From Micrococcaceae bacterium UBA3381 (GTDB lineage Bacteria > Actinomycetota > Actinomycetes > Actinomycetales > Micrococcaceae), in assembly GCA_002358975.1 (NCBI GenBank), contig DEPX01000070.1:9743-15890 (forward strand): DNA of 6,148 bases, in the 5' to 3' direction. The translations under genes were made by a program, and so were the position numbers. Position 1 is the stretch's first letter, and every line of letters begins with the position of its first letter. The notes under the pieces were generated by a model that made no database searches, was not told the origin of the DNA, and saw only the letters and a list, made by a program, of their open reading frames with translations. Below are positions 1-5,017 of the stretch, one piece after another.

Positions 1-145
1 CCAGCGTCGCCAAAACCGAATACGTCATCGCCTTGGCGTTTTGGCTCATGCGGGTACTTTGCGATTTGGTGAGCTTGGGCTTCGCGACACCCTCATTATC
101 CTGCGGTTGGGCCGGTTGGGTATCGGCCTTGTCATGGTTGGTAAT
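1..145 (-). CDS. Probable DUF4245 membrane-anchored protein, 5' end only (partial)
   Basis: Only the first 48 codons lie in the window; the gene leaves through the left edge. The frame is open from a TGA at 161-163. The visible product has a polar N-terminus rich in Gln, Asp, Lys and Pro (residues 1-32), followed by a basic stretch and the beginning of a hydrophobic segment (MTYSVLATL, residues 40-48). Actinobacterial DUF4245 proteins typically have this polar-basic-membrane layout and commonly sit beside glpX, as here. The function of the family is not established. No ATG, GTG or TTG occurs in frame before the ATG at 47-49. The start chosen is an ATT at 143-145, placed 9 nt after AAAGGA (155-160), which gives (M)TNHDKADTQ. 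The alternative is the ATG at 49, which would remove most of the polar region and has no clear ribosome binding site. The family call rests on a short N-terminus plus context. Confidence 0.6.
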   Translation of the reverse strand, partial: MTNHDKADTQPAQPQDNEGVAKPKLTKSQSTRMSQNAKAMTYSVLATL

Positions 146-154
146 GATGATTTT

Positions 155-160
155 TCCTTT
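155..160 (-). promoter_or_regulatory. Ribosome binding site supporting a non-canonical ATT start
   Basis: The minus strand reads AAAGGA here, the best Shine-Dalgarno match upstream of the left-edge gene. It lies 9 nt before ATT (143-145). It also precedes an out-of-frame ATG at 133-135, but that frame ends after 29 codons, so this site does not give a long product from that ATG. Confidence 0.45.
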
Positions 161-209
161 TCAGCAACACCAGAAATTTTGCTCTACAGCCCCATTGTGC
201 CACCAAACC

Positions 210-215
210 ATTCTA
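210..215 (-). promoter_or_regulatory. Candidate -10 element for the DUF4245-type gene
   Basis: The minus strand reads TAGAAT, a good match to the TANNNT consensus of actinobacterial housekeeping sigma factors. It would give transcription starting near 203 and a leader of about 58 nt before the ATT start. No convincing -35 hexamer lies 16-18 nt upstream, so the assignment rests on the -10 and its position alone. Confidence 0.4.
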
Positions 216-230
216 CCGCCACATTCAGGC

Positions 231-236
231 TAGAAT
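231..236 (+). promoter_or_regulatory. Candidate -10 element for glpX
   Basis: TAGAAT lies 47 nt before the glpX ATG, so transcription would start near 243 with a leader of about 40 nt. The -35 region is not recognisable. The hexamer is identical to the minus-strand candidate at 210-215, and the two form a head-to-head pair within an inverted repeat. Confidence 0.45.
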
Positions 237-283
237 GAGTAGGTAATTTTTCTCCGCACAGTCTGTTTTTCAGGAGTAGCGAC

Positions 284-1288
284 ATGACCAATAAGTCTTC
301 GGCACAGCAATTCGAAGGTGCAGGTACGCAGGATCGTAACCTGGCGATGGAACTGGTCCGCGTGACTGAAGCTGCCGCAATAGGTGCTTCCGAATGGGTC
401 GGTTTTGGCGAAAAGAATATCGCAGACGGTGCAGCCGTTGATGCGATGCGCGCCTTCCTGCATACCGTGCATATGGATGGCACAGTCGTCATTGGTGAAG
501 GCGAAAAAGATGAAGCTCCAATGCTGTTCAACGGTGAGGCTGTCGGCGACGGTGTTGGTCCAAAAGTTGATGTCGCGGTAGATCCGATTGATGGCACCAG
601 TTTGACTGCCAAAGGATATAACAATGCACTATCGGTTATGGCAGTGGCAGAACGTGGTGCTATGTACGACGCTTCCAGCGTTTTTTATATGGAAAAAATG
701 GTGGTCGGTCCGGAAGCTGCGGACATGGTGGACCTGCGACTGCCGGTTAAACAGAACTTATTGTTGCTGTCCAAAGCACTCGACAAAAACATCTCGCAGC
801 TCAATGTTTGTGTCTTGGAGCGGCCGCGCCATGAGGGACTGGTTCGCGAGATCAGGGAAGCCGGAGCACGGGTAAAGTTCATCATGGACGGAGACGTGGC
901 CGGTGGTATCGCCGCTGCGCGACACAACACTGATGTCGATATTCTGTTGGGCACCGGTGGCACCCCAGAAGGTATTATCACTGCATGTGCTATCAAAGCT
1001 ACTGGTGGCATGATCCAGGGGCGTTTAGCTCCTGTGGATGAGGCAGAACGTCAAAAAGCCTTGGACGCCGGACACGATTTGGACGCAATTTTGACCACTA
1101 ATGACTTGGTGGCTACCGAAAATTGTTATTTCGCCGCCACTGGTATTACTGATGGCGACCTGTTGCGTGGCACCCGATATTACTCAAACCGGGTTGAAAC
1201 TCAATCGATCGTTATGCGTGGTCAAACCGGTACGGTGCGGACGATTGAAGCTGAGCACCGGCCGGCCAAATGGAAGAAAGATAACTAA
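284..1288 (+). CDS. glpX: Class II fructose-1,6-bisphosphatase GlpX
   Basis: This cytosolic enzyme hydrolyses fructose-1,6-bisphosphate to fructose-6-phosphate and phosphate, the committed step of gluconeogenesis; in many actinobacteria GlpX is the main or only FBPase. The 334-residue product has the usual family length. Visible motifs are KNIADGA (44-50), GEGEKDEAP (71-79), the metal/phosphate motif DPIDGT (100-105), GDVAGG (203-208), GTGGTPEG (223-230) and ATGITDGD (285-292). By alignment from memory with E. coli GlpX, Asp48, Glu72, Asp100, Asp103 and Glu229 match the metal-ligand positions and Thr105 the catalytic threonine. Asp103 replaces the E. coli Glu, as is usual in actinobacteria. 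The ATG is preceded by AGGAG (272-276) with 7-nt spacing. The gene is apparently monocistronic: the region downstream is convergent, and the neighbour upstream is divergent. Confidence 0.97.
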   Translation: MTNKSSAQQFEGAGTQDRNLAMELVRVTEAAAIGASEWVGFGEKNIADGAAVDAMRAFLHTVHMDGTVVIGEGEKDEAPMLFNGEAVGDGVGPKVDVAVDPIDGTSLTAKGYNNALSVMAVAERGAMYDASSVFYMEKMVVGPEAADMVDLRLPVKQNLLLLSKALDKNISQLNVCVLERPRHEGLVREIREAGARVKFIMDGDVAGGIAAARHNTDVDILLGTGGTPEGIITACAIKATGGMIQGRLAPVDEAERQKALDAGHDLDAILTTNDLVATENCYFAATGITDGDLLRGTRYYSNRVETQSIVMRGQTGTVRTIEAEHRPAKWKKDN

Positions 1289-1295
1289 TGACCAA

Positions 1296-1484
1296 CTACG
1301 CCGCGGTCGCTGATGAACCTTCGTCGACGATCGTTGGTTTTTCCTGTGCCGTTGGTATAGCCACATCTGTGGAGAGCATGGTTAGCAAAGGTAGTTCATC
1401 ACCAACCTCGACGGGAGTTGTGGTTGTTGCTGGGGCGTTAGCGTAATAGTTGACGGCGAGAATCCAAGCGGCGCAGGCTGTCAC
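1296..1484 (-). CDS. Small uncharacterised ORF, possibly a secreted or membrane-anchored peptide
   Basis: I do not recognise this 62-residue product. From a GTG start it begins with a hydrophobic stretch (TACAAWILAVNYYANA, residues 2-17), then a Thr/Pro-rich and acidic tail with no further hydrophobic segment. The layout suggests a signal anchor or short exported peptide, although the N-terminus lacks positive charge. The same frame remains open for seven more codons upstream and adds a basic Arg-Arg pair (NRRNIAL), but no standard start codon is there, and stops in every frame near 1510-1530 block any longer gene. No good Shine-Dalgarno sequence precedes the GTG. It follows manA on the same strand after 86 nt and ends 7 bp from the convergent glpX stop. 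Having some open frame in this gap is not surprising, so it may be non-coding or a decayed remnant. Confidence 0.4.
   Translation of the reverse strand: MTACAAWILAVNYYANAPATTTTPVEVGDELPLLTMLSTDVAIPTAQEKPTIVDEGSSATAA
1316..1342 (+). terminator. Weak terminator-like hairpin downstream of glpX
   Basis: About 28 nt after the glpX stop, AACC (1316-1319) can pair with GGTT (1336-1339). A CG/CG inner pair (1322-1323 with 1332-1333) follows across a small internal loop, and a run of five T (1338-1342) overlaps the 3' arm. The stem is short and interrupted, so this is only the best candidate for ending glpX transcription. It lies inside the small minus-strand ORF. Confidence 0.2.
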
Positions 1485-1570
1485 GAGCGCAATATTTCGC
1501 CTATTTTATTATGTTGCTACTGCATGCTGGGGATACCTTACCGGCGTAGGAACCCGCTTTGGACACGATA

Positions 1571-2764
1571 TTATTCAGGTTGGCCGGCTATGAATACCGT
1601 CACAGGATTCGAGCTGGCAATGATCTCAACGGGGCGTTGGCTTGGGGGCAGGTAGATTCCCGTGCCGGCGGAGATCTCTATGCATTCCTCCCCCGAGGCA
1701 AGCAAGCCGTTTCCACTGGTGCATACGGCAATTTGGTTCGTTTGGCGGGGCAGGCTCAGACTGGCATCAGCGCTCAGATCGTACCGGGTCAGGTCAAAAT
1801 CTCTGACGGGTGGGTAGAACTGTGTAACCACCGCGTTGTGCTGGTATTCAACACTGGGCGTTAGGCATGGTGGGGGACTGTGCCGATAGTTAACTACAGA
1901 GTTCAACTCTTCAATAGCAATGTGCTTGATCGTGAGGCCTCCTCGAATGACGTTATCCGAGGTTGCCATGATTTCCAGGCCTAAACCGGCAACATAGGCG
2001 TGAATAGTGCCGCTGGGAATGAATATCGCATCGCCCGGTGATAGGTCGATGAGATGCATCAACAAGGTGACAAGTGCACCAGGATCATCCGGATGATATT
2101 TCGCAGCTGCCAAAGCGTTGCGCAGATGTGAGTCTGTTGGCTGATTATGTTCAAGGCTGGTGAAGATAGCCTTGGTCCAACCATTGGTTTGCCAGAAAGC
2201 ACCAGAAGGTTCGATAAGTTGGGCAAAGACCTCTTTCAGTTCGCCACGTGCCAGCTGACGGGCCATAGTATCCAGTCTGGCGGCGAGTTCAGAATTGCTG
2301 ACGAGTCGTGCCAGGCTGGCGAAAGTTTCGGCAGATTCCAGTGGATTTCGAAAACCGGCCATCGCGGTAAAATCGGTCAGTGAGACCAATAATTCGGGCT
2401 TGTGATTAGCATCGCGGTAGACGCGCTTTGGGTCGTCTAGTGACAAACCGGTGGCGTTTTCAGCGGCATAGCCTGCACGTGCTTGCGCTACATTTGGGTG
2501 TGCTTGAATAGATAGAGGCTGGTCGGCGGCAAGTAGTTTGACCAGATATGGCAAATCTATGAGCTCGGCTAGGGGAGTGCCGTCTTCAATGGTGGTGGGT
2601 GTCGTGGGGTGGGTACCGAACCACATTTCCGCCTGAGGAGCCTTAGTGGGCTGTTGGCCGGTCAGGTCGGCTAATAGCTTGGTTGAACCCCAGGCGTAAT
2701 TTTTTACCGGGGCAGTAAGTCTGTACATGGTCTGTTTGGCGCTAGACAGGTCACGATTGGTCAA
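1571..2764 (-). CDS. manA: Mannose-6-phosphate isomerase, type I (ManA)
   Basis: This cytosolic zinc enzyme interconverts fructose-6-phosphate and mannose-6-phosphate, feeding GDP-mannose for glycan and glycolipid synthesis or allowing mannose use. The 397-residue length fits type I enzymes. Visible motifs are NYAWGS (22-27), AEMWFGTHP (45-53), SIQAHP (85-90), NHKPE (120-124), the cupin motif GTIHAYVAGLGLEIM (252-266) and the catalytic SDNVIRGGLTIKH (269-281). Expected zinc ligands Gln87, His89, Glu124 and His255 and catalytic Arg274 are all present. The start is uncertain. A TTG at 2764 gives a 12-residue extension and has purine-rich GAAAG about 9 nt upstream. The ATG at 2726-2728 gives MYRLTAPVKNYAWGS, nearer the usual family N-terminus, but has no visible ribosome binding site. 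It lies 27 nt after the LCP gene and is probably cotranscribed with it. Confidence 0.95.
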   Translation of the reverse strand: MTNRDLSSAKQTMYRLTAPVKNYAWGSTKLLADLTGQQPTKAPQAEMWFGTHPTTPTTIEDGTPLAELIDLPYLVKLLAADQPLSIQAHPNVAQARAGYAAENATGLSLDDPKRVYRDANHKPELLVSLTDFTAMAGFRNPLESAETFASLARLVSNSELAARLDTMARQLARGELKEVFAQLIEPSGAFWQTNGWTKAIFTSLEHNQPTDSHLRNALAAAKYHPDDPGALVTLLMHLIDLSPGDAIFIPSGTIHAYVAGLGLEIMATSDNVIRGGLTIKHIAIEELNSVVNYRHSPPPCLTPSVEYQHNAVVTQFYPPVRDFDLTRYDLSADASLSLPRQTNQIAVCTSGNGLLASGEECIEISAGTGIYLPPSQRPVEIIASSNPVTVFIAGQPE

Positions 2765-2791
2765 ATAATTGGTCTTTCTTTCGTGGTGAGT

Positions 2792-4417
2792 CTAGTCCGG
2801 ATGGCATTGGTAATTTGTTTCGGCTGCCTCATTGAGCATATCTTCTTGGCCGGCGTCTTCGGCTTGCATCAGATACTCTTTAGTGATTTGGCTGCCATCG
2901 GGCTGGGTCGGCACCGGCTCCCAATCTGCCTCTGGATCGTTACTGCTTTGAGCCATATACAAACTCAGTGTTGGCCGCATTAGGTACGCACCTGAGACGG
3001 GTGTACCGTCGTCAGTTAGCAACTCATCGATCCGGTAATGGACTTGATCGAAGTCCGGATAGGTGGAGAACTGGCTATCAAAATCCGGTGGCCCCACTGT
3101 CATGCGGTCCATATCTTGCTTTTGGGATTTCATACCGAGGTTTAAGAACCTGCCGACCTGCGATCTGGGGATTGATGTTTCTACCATTTGTTCACCGGCT
3201 TCCATGATTGATTCAAACCGGGTGAGCAAGGTGGGGATATCAAATTGGCTCAGCATAGCCTGTTGGACACACTGCTGGCGCTGGATACGGGCATAGTCGG
3301 TGGACCATGTCCGTGAGCGAGCAAACCCTAGTGCGTCGTCGCCGTCAAACGTGTAAGTTCCTGGCTCCCACCAAGCATTACCCCACTCACCGTCTGGGCG
3401 CGCGCCGCGATACGGAGTCCAACCCCCGGTGGTTACGGTGACCCCACCCATGGCATCAATAAGCTCAGAGAAACCATCCATGTCGACCATCACATAACCG
3501 CTGACATCCAGGCCTAGGATACCGGAAGCGGCATCCATCATGGCTTCAGCACTGGGATTTTCAGCATCAGGATAAAGGTCCTGGTGGTTCTGCGCCACGT
3601 CGGTGTACAAACTGTTGACGATACATTCATCACCGCAATTGTAACCATCGGGATAGACATCCCAGAGCGGAGAATCGTTTGCAAACTGTGCGTTTTGAAG
3701 GTTCCTGGGAATCGAAAACAGCACAATTTTTCCGGTGCTGGCATTGATCGAGGCTACCGAAATCGAATCGGGGCGAAGCCCGGTGCGTCCTTCCCCTGCA
3801 TCAGCACCAAGAATCAAAACATTGTAGCGTCCATCGGCCTTCGTGACCGCCGGGCCGGATCCAAAAACAGAGCTGATAGACGATGTCGAAGCATTAAGGA
3901 GAAACGCGCCGTAACCGGCCCCGCCTGAAGTGAGCGCCAAAAGTGTGACTAAAAGAATGCCGACGAGAGGTTTGGCGCCAGGTTTTAATTGGACGAACCT
4001 GATGAGACGTGCGGTATCGAGCCATAGGATAAACCAGCCGACTGCAATGGCGGCAAGATAAAAAATCCCAATGCTTTGGGCAAAAGTATTAAATGCTAAC
4101 GACAACAGAAAATCACGTGCCACCACGAATCCGAGTATGGCGAGAATGATAAGGGCCCAGTTGATCAGTGTCACGCTTAGCCCGATACGGCCAAGACGAT
4201 GATTACCGGTGACTGACTGGGCGCCGCCGGGTACCAGGGCAGTGAGCAGAATGAGGGCCAAAGCCCTGTATGTACGCTGTCCGAAGGTAGCGTTGCTGGG
4301 ATCGGTTAAGGGATCTGTAGAACTACCGTATTCCAGTTTGCGCAGGCGGTCATTGAGTTCGCGTCGAATCTGACGTTCAGATCGACCGGTGGTGCGTGGT
4401 GTGGAAGTGTTTGACAC
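2792..4417 (-). CDS. LytR-CpsA-Psr (LCP) family cell-wall glycopolymer ligase with multi-pass N-terminus
   Basis: LCP enzymes act on the outer face of the membrane and transfer lipid-linked glycopolymers onto peptidoglycan. The 541-residue product has a basic cytoplasmic N-terminus (1-50), a short hydrophobic segment (53-64), likely membrane helices at about 79-99, 115-133 and 150-172, and the LCP domain from about 197 to 390. Within the domain are YNVLILGADAGEGRTGLRPDS (198-218, shown in part by LILGADAGEG), SIPRNL (235-240) and the signature GFARSRTWSTDYARIQRQQ (364-382), with Arg367, Arg369, Asp374, Arg377 and Arg380 as expected for pyrophosphate and metal binding. Four cysteines (261, 265, 383, 538) are predicted extracytoplasmic and could form disulfides. 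A C-terminal region of about 150 residues has no domain I recognise. The GTG start (4415-4417) has only a weak GAG-type ribosome binding site. It lies between purE (51 nt) and manA (27 nt). The polymer it transfers cannot be inferred. Confidence 0.93.
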   Translation of the reverse strand: MSNTSTPRTTGRSERQIRRELNDRLRKLEYGSSTDPLTDPSNATFGQRTYRALALILLTALVPGGAQSVTGNHRLGRIGLSVTLINWALIILAILGFVVARDFLLSLAFNTFAQSIGIFYLAAIAVGWFILWLDTARLIRFVQLKPGAKPLVGILLVTLLALTSGGAGYGAFLLNASTSSISSVFGSGPAVTKADGRYNVLILGADAGEGRTGLRPDSISVASINASTGKIVLFSIPRNLQNAQFANDSPLWDVYPDGYNCGDECIVNSLYTDVAQNHQDLYPDAENPSAEAMMDAASGILGLDVSGYVMVDMDGFSELIDAMGGVTVTTGGWTPYRGARPDGEWGNAWWEPGTYTFDGDDALGFARSRTWSTDYARIQRQQCVQQAMLSQFDIPTLLTRFESIMEAGEQMVETSIPRSQVGRFLNLGMKSQKQDMDRMTVGPPDFDSQFSTYPDFDQVHYRIDELLTDDGTPVSGAYLMRPTLSLYMAQSSNDPEADWEPVPTQPDGSQITKEYLMQAEDAGQEDMLNEAAETNYQCHPD

Positions 4418-4458
4418 TGCTTACTCGTTTTGGTTGGGGAAGTTGGGTGTGCAAACGA

Positions 4459-4482
4459 ACGAAACAGTTTAGCTGTTTTCGT
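4459..4482. repeat. AT-rich inverted repeat spanning the purE stop codon
   Basis: ACGAAACAG (4459-4467) and CTGTTTTCGT (4473-4482) pair over 9 bp with one bulged base and a 5-nt loop that contains the purE TAA. On the minus strand it is followed by TCGTTTGC rather than a clean T-run, so it is not a typical intrinsic terminator. It could protect or process the mRNA between purE and the LCP gene, or be chance. Confidence 0.3.
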
Positions 4483-5005
4483 TTCCGGAAAGAAGTGTTT
4501 TTAGGTGGGCGCCTTTATCTTGGGCCTGTTTTTTAAGATCTGCGGAGAAGTTTTCGAGTTGTTGGCGAAGTCGTTGCGCGTCGTCTCCAGTGTTGGCAGC
4601 TAAAATTTTTACCGCCAACAATCCCGCGTTTCGTGCCCCGTTAATGGATACGGTGGCAACCGGCACACCGGCAGGCATTTGCACGATCGATAACAGCGAG
4701 TCCATGCCGTCAAGGGTTTTGAGCTGCACAGGGACCCCGATAACTGGTATGGGGGTGGTTGAGGCCAACATGCCGGGCAGATGGGCGGCCCCACCGGCAC
4801 CAGCAATAATGACTGACAGGCCACGTTGAGCCGCAGCGGAGCCATAGTCGAGCATCTCGTGGGGCATCCGGTGTGCCGAGACGACCTGAACTTCGTGTTC
4901 GATACCGAATTCGGTAAGCGTCTCGGAAGCGGCTTGCATGACGGGCCAGTCTGAGTCGGATCCCATAACGACCCCGACCCGCGGGCGTTGTGGTGTATTC
5001 GTCAC
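4469..5005 (-). CDS. purE: N5-carboxyaminoimidazole ribonucleotide mutase (PurE, class I)
   Basis: PurE converts N5-CAIR, made by PurK, into CAIR in de novo purine synthesis; class I enzymes are cytosolic homo-octamers. The 178-residue product has VGVVMGSDSDW (10-20), which forms the phosphate/substrate loop, VVSAHR (41-46) with catalytic His45 at the same number as in E. coli PurE, and the flexible GAGGAAHLPGM loop (69-79). A charged helical tail follows residue 140. The GTG start has an excellent Shine-Dalgarno, AAGGAG (5012-5017), 6 nt upstream. This site overlaps the last base of the purK stop neighbourhood and lies in the 12-nt gap between the two genes, which suggests coupled translation. 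The adjacency of a class I PurE and a PurK fits the bacterial two-step route rather than direct carboxylation by a class II enzyme. Confidence 0.97.
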   Translation of the reverse strand: MTNTPQRPRVGVVMGSDSDWPVMQAASETLTEFGIEHEVQVVSAHRMPHEMLDYGSAAAQRGLSVIIAGAGGAAHLPGMLASTTPIPVIGVPVQLKTLDGMDSLLSIVQMPAGVPVATVSINGARNAGLLAVKILAANTGDDAQRLRQQLENFSADLKKQAQDKGAHLKTLLSGNENS

Positions 5006-5017
5006 ACGTAACTCCTT

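Larger units (their letters stand above)
209..237. repeat. Perfect 7-bp inverted repeat, CATTCTA-N15-TAGAATG
   Basis: CATTCTA at 209-215 and TAGAATG at 231-237 are exact reverse complements separated by 15 bp. A third CATTC half-copy sits at 222-226 and pairs with GAATG at 233-237. The arms contain both divergent -10 candidates, so the symmetry may simply reflect two similar promoters. It could also be a binding site for a dimeric regulator controlling both genes. The repeat is visible; its role is inferred. Confidence 0.4.

Noticed and set aside
133..135. ATG on the minus strand 19 nt after a Shine-Dalgarno-like AAAGGA
   Set aside because: Its frame stops after 29 codons with a product unlike any membrane protein, and it is out of frame with the DUF4245-like sequence.
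184..624. A 146-codon open frame on the minus strand overlapping glpX and its promoter
   Set aside because: It lies antisense to clearly coding glpX, runs through the promoter region and has the Ser/Pro/Thr-rich make-up of an antisense shadow.
685..1011. A 108-codon minus-strand frame inside glpX
   Set aside because: Fully within glpX, no ribosome binding site context and no recognisable protein features.
1258..1267. CCGGCCGGCC palindrome near the glpX 3' end
   Set aside because: It is within coding sequence, has no loop or T-run and fits ordinary codons for Arg-Pro-Ala.
1487..1500. Imperfect palindrome GCGCAATATTTCGC upstream of the small ORF
   Set aside because: Too short and mismatched at one position pair; no promoter elements nearby to make an operator convincing.
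1559..1864. A 101-codon plus-strand frame over the 3' end of manA
   Set aside because: Antisense to the conserved C-terminal part of manA; composition gives no domain and its start lies in the manA 3' flank.
3584..3928. A 114-codon plus-strand frame inside the LCP gene
   Set aside because: Opposite the conserved LCP domain; basic, low-meaning product typical of an antisense shadow.
4418..4468. Possible internal promoter (TTGCAC) before the LCP gene
   Set aside because: No -10-like hexamer occurs at 16-18 nt from it, and the spacing fits simple cotranscription.
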